In this document: positions 25,881 through 34,837 of the stretch, piece by piece
How the letters are laid out: each line of letters starts with the position of its first letter
Numbering within the stretch: the stretch's first letter is position 1
Origin: Hyphomicrobiaceae bacterium
GTDB lineage: Bacteria > Pseudomonadota > Alphaproteobacteria > Rhizobiales > Hyphomicrobiaceae
DNA length: 64,000 nucleotides
Assembly: GCA_030655135.1 (NCBI GenBank)
Contig: JAURWC010000084.1
Coordinates: 124,001-188,000 of the forward strand
Reading direction: 5' to 3'
Position numbers and translations under genes: made by a program
Notes under the pieces: generated by a model
The model's input: only the letters and a program-made list of their open reading frames with translations
What the model was told of the DNA's origin: nothing
Database searches by the model: none

Positions 25881-27404
25881 ATGTCCACGACAATGACGAC
25901 ACTCCACGACCTGATGGCCGTTGGCCAGGACGACGCGACGGCGATTGCCGCCTCCGGCGCCGCCCCGCTCACCTACAAAGGCTTCCGCGCGCTCGTCACG
26001 CGCACGATCACCACGCTCAACGAACTCGGCATCGGCCGCAGCGACCGCGTCGCCATCGTCTTGCCGAACGGACCGGAGATGGCCACCGCCTTCGTCGCAA
26101 TCGCCTGCGGATCGACGGCCGCGCCGCTCAACCCGGCTTACCGCACCGATGAGTTCGACTTCTACATGACCGACATCAACGCCAAGGCGCTGGTTGTCGA
26201 AGCCGGCAGCACCGCGCCGGCCGTCGCCGCCGCCGAAAAGCGAGGCATCCGCATCCTGACTTTGCATCCCGATGCCGCAAACGGCGCAGGCGCCTTCACG
26301 CTGACGGGCTCTTCAGATGGCTCTCCCCCGTCAGCCGCCGGCCCGGCCCAATCCGGCGATATCGCACTGATCCTGCACACGTCGGGCACCACCTCGCGCC
26401 CGAAGATCGTGCCACTAAGCCACCAGAACGTTGCAGCCTCAGCCGTAAACGTCGCCAACTCCGTCGCGCTGACGAAGAACGATCGCGCGCTCAACATCAT
26501 GCCGCTGTTCCACATTCACGGCCTTATCGCCGGCGTGCTCGCACCTCTCTCCAAGGGTGGCGCCATCTTCTGCACGCCGGGCTTCAACGCGCTGAAATTC
26601 TTCTCGGCCATGGAAGAGGCAGCACCCACCTGGTACACCGCCGTGCCGACGATGCATCAGGCGATCGTCGGCCGCGCCAACAACAATCGCGCGATCATCG
26701 AGCGGCACAAGCTGCGCTTCATCCGCTCTTCATCGTCGTCCCTGCCGCCGCAGGTCATCACCGAATTGGAAGCAGCCTTCGGCGCCCCGGTCGTCGAAGC
26801 CTACGGCATGACGGAAGCTGCCCACCAGATGGCGTCCAACCCCATCGGCGGCACGCGCAAGCCAGGCACCGTCGGCCAAGCCGCCGGCCCAGAAGTCGGC
26901 ATCATGGATGCCGATGGCAACATCCTCAACACGGGCGACACCGGCGAGATCGTCATCCGCGGGCCCAACGTCACGGCAGGCTACGAGAACAACCCCAAGG
27001 CCAACGGCGAGGCCTACACCAACGGCTGGTTCCGCACCGGCGACCAGGGCATGATCGACGCCGACGGCTACATCACGATCACCGGGCGCCTGAAGGAAAT
27101 CATCAACCGCGGTGGCGAAAAGGTGTCTCCGCGCGAGGTGGACGAGATCCTGATGGATCACCCGGCCGTGCTGCAGGCTCTCACCTTCGCGATGCCGCAT
27201 GACAAGCTCGGCGAAGAAGTCGCCTGCGCCATCGTTCTGCGCGAGGGCAAGACCGCCACGGAGCGCGAGCTCCGCGACTTCGCCGGTGAGCGCCTGGCCA
27301 ACTACAAGGTGCCCCGCAAGATCATCATGCTTGACGAGATCCCCAAGGGCGCCACAGGCAAGCTTCAGCGCATCGGCCTGGCACAAAAGCTTGGGCTGGC
27401 ATAA
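25881..27404 (+). CDS. Acyl-activating enzyme, likely oxalate-CoA ligase (AAE3/Pcs60-like)
   Basis: The 507-residue ANL-superfamily ligase has the ATP-binding loop LILHTSGTTSRPKIVPLSH, a histidine-rich FHIHGLIAGVLAPLSKGG, RSSSSSLPPQ, EAYGMTEAAHQMASNPIGG, NGWFRTGDQG, ITGRLKEIINRGGEKVSPREVD and the catalytic Lys of PKGATGKLQR. The HQMASNP and SSSSLPP wording is that of plant AAE3 and yeast Pcs60, which are oxalyl-CoA synthetases, more than of fatty acyl-CoA ligases. GGAG about 10 bases before the ATG. With the PanE-like enzyme it would convert oxalate to oxalyl-CoA and then glyoxylate. A fatty- or aromatic-acid substrate is not excluded. Confidence 0.87.
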   Translation: MSTTMTTLHDLMAVGQDDATAIAASGAAPLTYKGFRALVTRTITTLNELGIGRSDRVAIVLPNGPEMATAFVAIACGSTAAPLNPAYRTDEFDFYMTDINAKALVVEAGSTAPAVAAAEKRGIRILTLHPDAANGAGAFTLTGSSDGSPPSAAGPAQSGDIALILHTSGTTSRPKIVPLSHQNVAASAVNVANSVALTKNDRALNIMPLFHIHGLIAGVLAPLSKGGAIFCTPGFNALKFFSAMEEAAPTWYTAVPTMHQAIVGRANNNRAIIERHKLRFIRSSSSSLPPQVITELEAAFGAPVVEAYGMTEAAHQMASNPIGGTRKPGTVGQAAGPEVGIMDADGNILNTGDTGEIVIRGPNVTAGYENNPKANGEAYTNGWFRTGDQGMIDADGYITITGRLKEIINRGGEKVSPREVDEILMDHPAVLQALTFAMPHDKLGEEVACAIVLREGKTATERELRDFAGERLANYKVPRKIIMLDEIPKGATGKLQRIGLAQKLGLA

Positions 27405-27414
27405 GCGGTGACTG

Positions 27415-27502
27415 GGGTCAGACCTCGGTCTGACCTCACCAACGGCCAATCCCCGCCCACGATCGAGTGCGTCCCGCAAAAGGTCAGACCGAGGTCTGAC
27501 CC
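27415..27502. repeat. Family A palindromic repeat, inverted doublet (REPIN-like)
   Basis: Two copies of the GGTCAGACC/GGTCTGACC palindrome lie at 27415-27435 and, inverted, at 27482-27502, separated by 46 bases unlike those between the copies at 12.5 kb. The doublet fills the gap between the convergent ligase (stop 27404) and SGNH hydrolase (stop 27506) genes. Confidence 0.9.
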
Positions 27503-27505
27503 AAT

Positions 27506-30220
27506 CTACGGCACCGGCAGACGGCTGGTGCCGGCGGCTTTGGCTTCGGCCGTCAGGTCCGGGCTTTCTTGCTTGTACTTGCGCAGAACCTCGCGCGCCT
27601 TCTCCGTCACGCTGTCGGCAATCGCAGCATGCCCCTCTGCCGTGGGGTGAAACGCACCCGAATAGGTGGACGCCAAGAGCAGCTGGAACCACGACAGGCT
27701 CTCCAGCTTCAGCGCCTTCTGCAGCATCGTTCCTGAAACGTGGAAGTTGCCGGTCATGAACGCGTCGTTCGGCGTACGGAACCAGCGCTGGCGGGGTGCG
27801 TAGGGCCGGTAGTCCGCCGGGTTATATGGAACCCACTTGCCATTCGTGAAGCGAGGCAGCCGCAGATCATCGGCGATGGAGAACGCGTTGTCGGTGTATC
27901 CTGCACAGATACCGCGGCCGACGAACGCCTGCCGGTGCGCATCCGCAAAAGTCCAGCCGTAAGCCTTCGCGCTCGTCGCCATCACGCGCTGCAGCTTGTC
28001 GGCCACCCACGTACCGTCCTTTGCGCGCTTTTGGCTCAACCGGAAATCGGCCAGAATATCCATGCCCGCCGTGCCATCCGGACACGTCGCGCTACCGTCG
28101 CCTAGCAACGCGAGTGGCGGATACGCGGTTAGGATGACGCGGTCGCTTTCTTCCCAGGGCAAATGCAGAATGTTGTGCAGCGCCCGGTTCAGCGACTTGT
28201 AGCGCTGATCGACGACGTCAAGCGCGCGGCTCGCCTCCATCTGCCCTTCGACCTCGCCGAACCAGCCGCCGAGCTTCTTCAACAGCGACTGATCCGCCAG
28301 CACGGCATTGGCCAGCAACCGCGAGAATCCGATGTCGTTGCCGCCGATCGAAACGAGAAGAAGATCAACCTTCCGCGCCTTCTCGACCGCGCATTTCCGC
28401 AGCACCAAACCGCCCTGCAGATCCTTGATTGCGCCCTGCATATGATAGGCCTCGGGCAAATCCTGTGCTGGCGCATCCGTTTTGCCGCACTGCGCCTGCG
28501 CGATGGCTGAGATCTGCGACAGCAGCGGCGGGTTCGGCACCCACTCGTTGCCCTTGTAGCGCAGGAAAAGCCCGGCCGTGACCTCGGCACCAGAGCACGC
28601 CACGCCGACATACGTCACCGCGCGGTGCGGATCTTCCAGTGCCAGTTGCAGCGCCGCCCGCAGCTCGAACGAATAAAGCGAGCGGTGGCAGGCCTGGTCG
28701 AGCCAGCGGGCATTCTCCTCGATGAAGGCCTTGTCGCCGATTGCCTTCCAGTCGCCCACGCGCGCCGGGTAGCCCAGCAGATCCTTGCCACCGCCGCCGT
28801 AGGCCGCCGTGCGCTCACGCGAGAAGCGCACCGGACCGTCCGGGTTGCCTTCACCCGACGCAAAGCTGTCGCCCATGCCTGCAATCAGCAGATCGCGAAC
28901 CTTGACGTCCGCCTGCGCGACGGGCCGGCCCGCGATCTCCACCATGATGGCGGCGCCGTCCGGATAGGGCACGTCGACGACAAGGCCTTCGCTGCACGGT
29001 TTTGTAACCGCCTCAGCCCGGCCCGGGCCAACGCCCTCGCCACGCAGACTGACGCGCCAGATGCAGTTCACCGCCGGATCGTTCGCACCCGACAGCTCCG
29101 CGACGATCGCGTGCTTGTCCGGGTTGATATAATCGCCGTCGTCGGCACACACGAACTCGTTGCGGGCCCTGTTCCAGCACGTCTTGCGGAACATCGTGGC
29201 GGCCCACCCCTCGGGATGCCGCGTCGCCAACGCCCGCTCCGAAGACAGGATCGGCGTTTGCCGTTCTTCCGGCGAGAGCGCCAGATAGGTCGCGCGATGA
29301 ACGTTCGTGTCCTTGGCATCGCCGAAGAACCGGAAAGGATTTTCAACGCGCCATTTGATCTCGACCTTGTCGAGCGGAATGATCGCCGCCGTATCGGGCA
29401 ACGGCGCAACGCCAGGCGCCGCAGCCGGCCCTGGCGGAGCGGCGGCGGGGACAGCCGTTGCTGCAGATGCTGGCGCATCGCCAGCTGCGGGCGGCGCCGG
29501 CGCGAGACCCGCAGGCGGTGCGGTGGCCGGCGGAGGTGTCAAACCTGTCGTTCCCCGGCCGTCAGCCGGAGGTGGCACGGCCGCAGCAGACGATGGCGGG
29601 GCAGCAACCGGTGCCACGGGCACGCCTGCCGGACGGCTCGTGGCTGCGGGAGGTGGCAGCTCGGCAGCAGCCGGCGGCGGCGTAGTCGGAACCGGCGGCA
29701 GCGGCGCTACTGGCGCGGCGGCGGTTCCGGCCGGCGGCAGCGGCGCGGGAGGTGACACTCGCGAAGCCTCAGGCGGGGCGCCCGTCGGCGATTTTTGCCA
29801 GTTCAGCGTAGGCTGCCCGGCGCCTGGCGCACCCGCTGGCGGAAGCTCGTTCGTCGCTGGCGCCATCGGCGGCGGCAGGTCGCGGCGGTCGGCGGGCGAA
29901 TGCGCCGCACCCGATGGAGCTGGGATCGCGGCCTCGTCAGGCAAGGGGGCCGGCGGACCTTGTGGCTGCGGCTCACCGGGATCAATACCAATGCCGGGCG
30001 CCGGCTTGTCGTCCATCGCGTCATCGGGCAGCACGCTGTCGTCGACCGGCGGCAACTCACCACCGCGCTCGACCTCGGAGGGCTCCTGGGATGGCGGGGG
30101 CGCTGTCTGACCGCTATTCCAAGGCAGATCCTCCTGCGCCAGAAGTGGTCCAGCGGCTGCCGTGGACATCAGCGCCACGGCCACCGCCGCCAAAGCACCA
30201 ACAAAACCTGTGCGTGTCAT
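27506..30220 (-). CDS. Large secreted SGNH/GDSL-type hydrolase with proline-rich N-terminal region
   Basis: The 904-residue product from ATG 30220 (AAGG upstream) has a signal peptide (MTRTGFVGALAAVAVALMSTAAAGPLLAQ). Residues about 30-290 are almost only Pro, Ala, Gly and Thr, a disordered wall- or surface-spanning linker. Residues about 440-880 form the catalytic region: block I LLIAGMGDSFASGEGNPDG (nucleophile Ser), block III SIGGNDIGFSRLL, and block V FHPTAEGHAAIADS (Asp/His region HPT..H). It is likely an esterase or lipase of the periplasm or cell surface; the substrate is unknown. The ORFs on the opposite strand in the linker are low-complexity shadows. Confidence 0.87.
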   Translation of the reverse strand: MTRTGFVGALAAVAVALMSTAAAGPLLAQEDLPWNSGQTAPPPSQEPSEVERGGELPPVDDSVLPDDAMDDKPAPGIGIDPGEPQPQGPPAPLPDEAAIPAPSGAAHSPADRRDLPPPMAPATNELPPAGAPGAGQPTLNWQKSPTGAPPEASRVSPPAPLPPAGTAAAPVAPLPPVPTTPPPAAAELPPPAATSRPAGVPVAPVAAPPSSAAAVPPPADGRGTTGLTPPPATAPPAGLAPAPPAAGDAPASAATAVPAAAPPGPAAAPGVAPLPDTAAIIPLDKVEIKWRVENPFRFFGDAKDTNVHRATYLALSPEERQTPILSSERALATRHPEGWAATMFRKTCWNRARNEFVCADDGDYINPDKHAIVAELSGANDPAVNCIWRVSLRGEGVGPGRAEAVTKPCSEGLVVDVPYPDGAAIMVEIAGRPVAQADVKVRDLLIAGMGDSFASGEGNPDGPVRFSRERTAAYGGGGKDLLGYPARVGDWKAIGDKAFIEENARWLDQACHRSLYSFELRAALQLALEDPHRAVTYVGVACSGAEVTAGLFLRYKGNEWVPNPPLLSQISAIAQAQCGKTDAPAQDLPEAYHMQGAIKDLQGGLVLRKCAVEKARKVDLLLVSIGGNDIGFSRLLANAVLADQSLLKKLGGWFGEVEGQMEASRALDVVDQRYKSLNRALHNILHLPWEESDRVILTAYPPLALLGDGSATCPDGTAGMDILADFRLSQKRAKDGTWVADKLQRVMATSAKAYGWTFADAHRQAFVGRGICAGYTDNAFSIADDLRLPRFTNGKWVPYNPADYRPYAPRQRWFRTPNDAFMTGNFHVSGTMLQKALKLESLSWFQLLLASTYSGAFHPTAEGHAAIADSVTEKAREVLRKYKQESPDLTAEAKAAGTSRLPVP

Positions 30221-30281
30221 TCGGTACGGCCCTTGCGCCCACGGGCGAATAGAACGGAAGCACATCTGGGTAACAGCGCGC

Positions 30282-31130
30282 TCAAAAGCGGCCACGTACG
30301 TGCGCCCACGTCAGCCGTGCCACTCGGCTAAACGGGGAGATTGCGGCTATGTCCCGCAACGGATCACGTCCCTTCGTCTCAAGAGCGCGCAAATAGGGCT
30401 CCATAAGGGCGATCGGCAACATCGCGTCGATTAACCGCCGGTCAACGCGCTGCGCCGCCGTGCGGACATTGGTCAGCGCGGCCCGTGCCCCGCGAACGAG
30501 TTCCTGCATCGCCTGCGCGCCCTCTGCCGAGCGGCCGGCCGCTTCCTGCGGGTCATAATCGTATCCCAGCGCGCCCTGCCACAACGGCAACCGCGATCTC
30601 GACGCAAGATATGGCAAGTCGAGCGCAATACGGACGCGGCCGAGCGCTCTTGCGGCAGTTATCAGCAGGTCGTTTTGAGGTTCGATGACGTGGAGACCGC
30701 GTATCGACGCCGCCAACCTTAGAAGCGCGCCGTCGGTGCGTGCGAGATAGCCATCAAAGCCGGCCTCCGATTCAAATGGCAGCCGCCGCAGCTCCTCGCA
30801 GCGCGCGTCGAGCAACCCATCGACGTCTCCCGCATCGAGCTTACGTTTCTCAATCACCGCGCGCATCGCATCGGCAATCGGATGGCCGCTCGCGGCCGCA
30901 CTGGGTAGAAGCGCATCGCGCCACCACTGCAGCCGGATCTCGCCCAGCATGTCTTCGCCCACCGTCAACGCGACGCGGCCCGTGTCGCCCCAGAATGCCG
31001 CAAGCGTCACCAGATCGTCACGCAGGTCAGCCGGCGCCAGCAGCGCGGTGATGTAGTAGTCCGGCGCCCAATCCCGCGCGGCGTCCCGCACCAAGGTATC
31101 GTCTTGTTGGCTGGCCTCGCCCCGCGTCAT
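30282..31130 (-). CDS. Squalene/phytoene-synthase-fold protein, NDUFAF6-like
   Basis: The 282-residue protein has the isoprenyl synthase fold: PDYYITALLAPADLRDDLVTLAAFW, EIRLQWWRDALL, RALGRVRIALDLPYLASRSRLPL. It lacks both DxxxD magnesium-binding motifs of true squalene/phytoene synthases (AAFWGDTGRVA at the first site), as in mitochondrial NDUFAF6, a complex I assembly factor. It starts directly next to the stop of the Mth938-domain gene, which is related to another complex I assembly factor, NDUFAF3. A role in complex I assembly is inferred from this pairing; prenyl synthesis is unlikely. Confidence 0.85.
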   Translation of the reverse strand: MTRGEASQQDDTLVRDAARDWAPDYYITALLAPADLRDDLVTLAAFWGDTGRVALTVGEDMLGEIRLQWWRDALLPSAAASGHPIADAMRAVIEKRKLDAGDVDGLLDARCEELRRLPFESEAGFDGYLARTDGALLRLAASIRGLHVIEPQNDLLITAARALGRVRIALDLPYLASRSRLPLWQGALGYDYDPQEAAGRSAEGAQAMQELVRGARAALTNVRTAAQRVDRRLIDAMLPIALMEPYLRALETKGRDPLRDIAAISPFSRVARLTWAHVRGRF

Positions 31131-31517
31131 CTACTCAACGGCCAGCAGCGCCGCCGCGATTGGCCGGCCTTCGGCGAGCAGGACGTTGTAGGTGCGGCAG
31201 GCGGCACCCGTGTCCATCGGCTCCACGCCGATGCCGGCTTCAGCCAGTCCGCTGCGAACTTCCACACCGGGATGACGCAGCTCCGTACCGGTGCCCAGCA
31301 GCAGCACGGCAATCTCGCTCCGCTCCAGAAGCACCTGGGCAAAAGCCTGCAGCGACAGGTCCTCCAGCCGAACGGGATCCCAAGCCGAAATCCCTGACGG
31401 CAGGCAGATGATCGAGCCGCGATGGCTCATGCCTGCAAAGCGAAACCCGCCGTTGCCGTAGGCATCGATCTGTGCGCGGCCTGGGTAGAACGGCACCTGA
31501 TCGATCACTGTCTGCAT
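31131..31517 (-). CDS. Mth938-domain protein, NDUFAF3-like
   Basis: The 128-residue product starts at ATG 31517, one base after the secF stop. It reads MQTVIDQVPFYPGRAQIDAYGNGGFRFAGMSHRGSIICLPSGISAWD, with LLLGTGTELRHPG and EPMDTGAACRTYNVLLAEGRPIAAALLAVE. This is the Mth938/DUF498 fold and corresponds to human NDUFAF3, a complex I assembly factor. Linkage of NDUFAF3 homologs with secDF is conserved in alphaproteobacteria. It is immediately followed by the NDUFAF6-like gene, so the operon reads yajC-secD-secF-NDUFAF3-NDUFAF6. The molecular activity is not known. Confidence 0.9.
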   Translation of the reverse strand: MQTVIDQVPFYPGRAQIDAYGNGGFRFAGMSHRGSIICLPSGISAWDPVRLEDLSLQAFAQVLLERSEIAVLLLGTGTELRHPGVEVRSGLAEAGIGVEPMDTGAACRTYNVLLAEGRPIAAALLAVE

Positions 31518-31518
31518 C

Positions 31519-32517
31519 CTATCGCACAACCGGCGTTTTCTTCACGCCCGTAGCGGGGCTCTCTGCAGGCGCATCCGCAGACACGCCCGGGGTTGAGCCG
31601 ACAGTATCGCGGCGAACGCCCAGATAATCGAGCACGGGTGCGGCGATGAATATGGACGAGTACGTACCGATCAAAACACCGAACAGCATCGCGAACGTGA
31701 AGTTGCGGATGACTTCGCCGCCCAGGAAATACAGCGCCACAAGAACCGCGATCGTCGTCACGCCCGTCAGGATCGTGCGCGACAGCGTCTCGTTGATCGA
31801 CAAATTGAGGAGCTCGTTGATCTCCATTTTCTTGTACTTGCGCAGGTTCTCTCGAATGCGGTCCGACACGACGACGGTGTCGTTCACCGAGTAGCCGAGA
31901 ATGGTCAGCAGCGCCGCCACCGTCGACAGGTCGAAGTCGAGCTGGAAGAACGAGAAGATGCCCGCCGTCACCAGCACGTCGTGGCTGAGCGCGATGATGG
32001 TACCGAGCGCGAACTGCCACTCGAAGCGGAACCAGACGTAGGCGACGATGGCCAGGATCGCCGCGAGCACCGCATATGTGCCTGTCATGCGCAGCTCGCT
32101 GGAGACTGCAGGGCCGACCACTTCGCGGCGCCGCTCGTCGTAGCCGTCGGCCAGCGCCTCCTTCACCTTGTTGGCGGCGACCTGCTGCGCCTCTTCGCCA
32201 CCTGGCTGCTGCTCCAAACGGATCAGCGCGTCGCTCGGCCGGCCGAACTCTTGGATTTGCACATCGCCCAGCCCCAAAGTCCCGAGTTTCTCGCGCAGGG
32301 CCCCGATGTCGGCAGTGCCCGACTTCGCCTGCATCTCGATCATGGAGCCGCCCTTGAAGTCCACGCCGTAGTTGAACCCCAGGGTGAAGATCAGCCCCAA
32401 CGAAACCACGATAGCCAGCAGCGAGCCGCCGACGCAGACGTCGCGCCACTTCATGAAGTTCAGGCGCAGGCCATGCGGAAAGAAGTCGTAGCCCTTGAAG
32501 TCCGGGACAAGAAACAT
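31519..32517 (-). CDS. secF: Protein translocase subunit SecF
   Basis: SecF (332 residues) with SecD uses the proton gradient to help preproteins leave the SecYEG channel. After FMKWRDVCVGGSLLAIVVSLGLIFTLG (TM1) comes the periplasmic P4 domain with GVDFKGGSMIEMQ, then RFEWQFALGTIIALSHDVLVTAGIFS, FDLSTVAALLTILGYSVNDTVVVSDRIREN and TGVTTIAVLVALYFLGG (TM2-6). The conserved Asp of SVNDTVVV is in place. A Pro/Ala-rich tail follows TM6. It lies 15 bases after secD. Confidence 0.97.
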   Translation of the reverse strand: MFLVPDFKGYDFFPHGLRLNFMKWRDVCVGGSLLAIVVSLGLIFTLGFNYGVDFKGGSMIEMQAKSGTADIGALREKLGTLGLGDVQIQEFGRPSDALIRLEQQPGGEEAQQVAANKVKEALADGYDERRREVVGPAVSSELRMTGTYAVLAAILAIVAYVWFRFEWQFALGTIIALSHDVLVTAGIFSFFQLDFDLSTVAALLTILGYSVNDTVVVSDRIRENLRKYKKMEINELLNLSINETLSRTILTGVTTIAVLVALYFLGGEVIRNFTFAMLFGVLIGTYSSIFIAAPVLDYLGVRRDTVGSTPGVSADAPAESPATGVKKTPVVR

Positions 32518-32532
32518 GTCAGCAATCTTCCA

Positions 32533-34149
32533 TCAAACGGGGACTTGGAGCGTCCGGCTCTTGTTCTTCGCGTTCTTCAGCCACATCGCGACAAGCAGGC
32601 GCGTCACCGTCACGGCCGCAAACACCGACGTCAGGATGCCGAGGGCCAGCGTTACCGCGAAGCCGCGGATCGGACCCGAGCCGAGCCAGAACATGATGAC
32701 CGCAGCGGCCAGCGTCGTCAGCTGGCTGTCGATGATCGTGACCACGGCCCGCGTGAAGCCGGCATCGATCGCAGCGATCGCCGACTTGCCCGCGCGCAAC
32801 TCTTCGCGAATGCGCTCGTAGATGAGCACGTTGGCATCGACCGCCATGGCGATCGTCAAGATGAAGCCCGCGATGCCGGGCAACGTCAGCGTCGTGCCGA
32901 TCAGCGTCATCAGCGCCATGATGAGCACCGCGTGAACCAGCAGGCCGATGACGGCGTAGACGCCAAAGGTGCCGTACGCCAGCACCGTCAACGCCACGGT
33001 TGCGATCGCGCCGACCAACCCCGCGAGCTTGCCGGACTCGATACTGTCTGCGCCAAGCGAGGGACCGACGGTGCGCTCTTCGACGATCGTCAGCTTGGCC
33101 GGCAGCGAGCCGGACCGCAGCTGGATCGCGAGATTATTGGCACTTTCGACTGTGAAGTTACCCGAGATCTGGCCGGTGCCGCTCGGAATGGCGGTCTGGA
33201 TGACGGGAGCTGACAGAACCTTGTTGTCGAGCAAAATAGCAAACGGAGCGCCAATATTCTCCGTCGTGAACTTGCCGAACTTGCGCGCACCGGAGAGATT
33301 GAAGCGGAATGAGATGACCGGCTGGCCATCGCGATCGTCAAACGCCTGATTGGCATCGACGAGATCCTCGCCCGACACGACCGGCGAATCCTGCAGCACG
33401 TAGGCCCGCTGCGGGTCGTCCACATCCGGGTACACCTTGTAGCCAAGCGGCACGCGCGTCGCCTTGGCTTCCTCAGCCGTGACGGTCGGGTGCACGGCAT
33501 GGAACGTCAGCTTCGCCGTCTGACCAATGATGCCCTTCAGCTGCGTCGTATCGTTGACGCCGGGGAACTGGATCAGGATGCGGTCTGCACCTTGGCGCAC
33601 CACGGTCGATTCCGAAACGCCCAGCCCGTTGACGCGCCGGTTGATCGTTTCGATGGCTGCCCCTGTCGCATTGCTGATGCGCTGTGTGAGCCCCGCTGCC
33701 GATGGCTTGACCGTCAGCGTACCGCCGCCTTGATCAGCGACTTCGAGATCGCTGCCGCTCGTCCCGAACAGGGCATTGCCCAGCGGCTGAATGAGCTTCT
33801 TCAGTTCAGTCAGGGCCTTTTCAGCATCTTCCGGCTTCACGAGGCGGACCTGCACTACGTCGCCCTGCACGCCAACGGCCGAGAAGCCGATCTTTGCATC
33901 ACGCAGCTGCTTGCGCGCGTCGTCTCGTACGGCCGTCAGCCAGTCGGCTCTCAGTTCGTTGGTATCCATGGCGAGCAGCATGTGCGCGCCGCCACGCAGA
34001 TCGAGCCCTAAGGGCATCTGCCACTTCGGCAAGAAGGAGGGCCATGCCGCCAACTGCTCCTTTGAAAGGAAGTTCGGCAAAGAGACGACGAAGCCGGCGA
34101 GGATCGTCGCAACGATCGCCAGAATTTTCCATCGTGCGAAATAAAGCAT
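32533..34149 (-). CDS. secD: Protein translocase subunit SecD
   Basis: SecD (538 residues) forms the SecDF complex. TM1 is IVATILAGFVVSLP, then the P1 periplasmic domain with LGLDLRGGAHMLLAMD and GVSESTVVRQGADRILIQFPGV, then TM2-6 including LPGIAGFILTIAMAVDANVLIYERIREELRAGKSA with the conserved Asp of VDANVLI that takes part in proton conduction. Six segments are visible. It is transcribed with yajC (77 bases upstream) and secF. Confidence 0.97.
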   Translation of the reverse strand: MLYFARWKILAIVATILAGFVVSLPNFLSKEQLAAWPSFLPKWQMPLGLDLRGGAHMLLAMDTNELRADWLTAVRDDARKQLRDAKIGFSAVGVQGDVVQVRLVKPEDAEKALTELKKLIQPLGNALFGTSGSDLEVADQGGGTLTVKPSAAGLTQRISNATGAAIETINRRVNGLGVSESTVVRQGADRILIQFPGVNDTTQLKGIIGQTAKLTFHAVHPTVTAEEAKATRVPLGYKVYPDVDDPQRAYVLQDSPVVSGEDLVDANQAFDDRDGQPVISFRFNLSGARKFGKFTTENIGAPFAILLDNKVLSAPVIQTAIPSGTGQISGNFTVESANNLAIQLRSGSLPAKLTIVEERTVGPSLGADSIESGKLAGLVGAIATVALTVLAYGTFGVYAVIGLLVHAVLIMALMTLIGTTLTLPGIAGFILTIAMAVDANVLIYERIREELRAGKSAIAAIDAGFTRAVVTIIDSQLTTLAAAVIMFWLGSGPIRGFAVTLALGILTSVFAAVTVTRLLVAMWLKNAKNKSRTLQVPV

Positions 34150-34226
34150 GACGCGGGAGTCCCTGAATGTCTATGCAACGTCGTGTTGGCCTGGTCAGCC
34201 CGCAAGGGCCGTCCTGCCGTGAGCCG

Positions 34227-34583
34227 TTAGGAAGCCGTCGAGGTGTCCTTCACAGGCTCGCCCTTGGCGCGGACATCCATCAGCGTGCTCTTCAACACAC
34301 GCACTTTCATCTGGTCCGAAAGTTCGACTTCGACTTCGTCGGAATTGTCTGCCGCCTTGATCACGCGGCCGATGAAGCCGCCGGCCGTGATCACGGTGTC
34401 GCCGCGGCGCACCTTGTCGATCAGCTCGCGGTGCTGCTTGGCGCGGCTGGACTGCGGGCGAATGACGAGAAAGTAGAAGATCACAACCATCATCAGCATG
34501 TAGAACAACAAGCTGTTCATGGGGTCGCCGAACGGGCTCGATGCCGGTGCTGGGGTCTGCGCAAGGGCCTCGGAAATGAACAT
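34227..34583 (-). CDS. yajC: Preprotein translocase subunit YajC
   Basis: The 118-residue product starts at ATG 34583 (AGGA about 10 bases upstream) rather than at 34649. One membrane helix NSLLFYMLMMVVIFYFLVIRPQSSRAKQHREL carries the YajC signature IRPQ, followed by a small beta domain (RRGDTVITAGGFIGRVIK). YajC is an accessory of SecDF and interacts with YidC and efflux pumps. The N-terminal 18 residues (MFISEALAQTPAPASS) extend before the helix, common in Alphaproteobacteria. It heads the secDF operon and is divergent from a DUF815 ATPase gene. Confidence 0.95.
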   Translation of the reverse strand: MFISEALAQTPAPASSPFGDPMNSLLFYMLMMVVIFYFLVIRPQSSRAKQHRELIDKVRRGDTVITAGGFIGRVIKAADNSDEVEVELSDQMKVRVLKSTLMDVRAKGEPVKDTSTAS

Positions 34584-34837
34584 GTTCGTCACGATCCTCG
34601 ATGAGCTGAAACGCGCTTTGACGGCGCGCGAGAAATAGCCGTAGCGCACGGGAGCACCCTGTGCTCCGTGCCGCCTCGGCCGGGTCGGGCCGGACTATAG
34701 TCCCTGGTTTTTTCTTTGCAATGGCCGGTTTGGCGCCGTCATGAGAGGCATTTCACAGTCAAGGGCGAATGCGCTATAGAAACCGTCTCTAGAACCGTTG
34801 CGCGTTGATCTTACACCATAATTCCCAGAGACCGTTC

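Noticed and set aside
28625-29755. Long plus-strand ORFs opposite the SGNH hydrolase gene
   Set aside because: They are Arg/Ala-rich mirror frames of the high-GC Pro/Ala/Gly linker and have no domain or ribosome binding site.
31981-33213. 410-codon plus-strand ORF opposite secF and secD
   Set aside because: It is antisense to two unambiguous genes, crosses their junction and has no domain signal.
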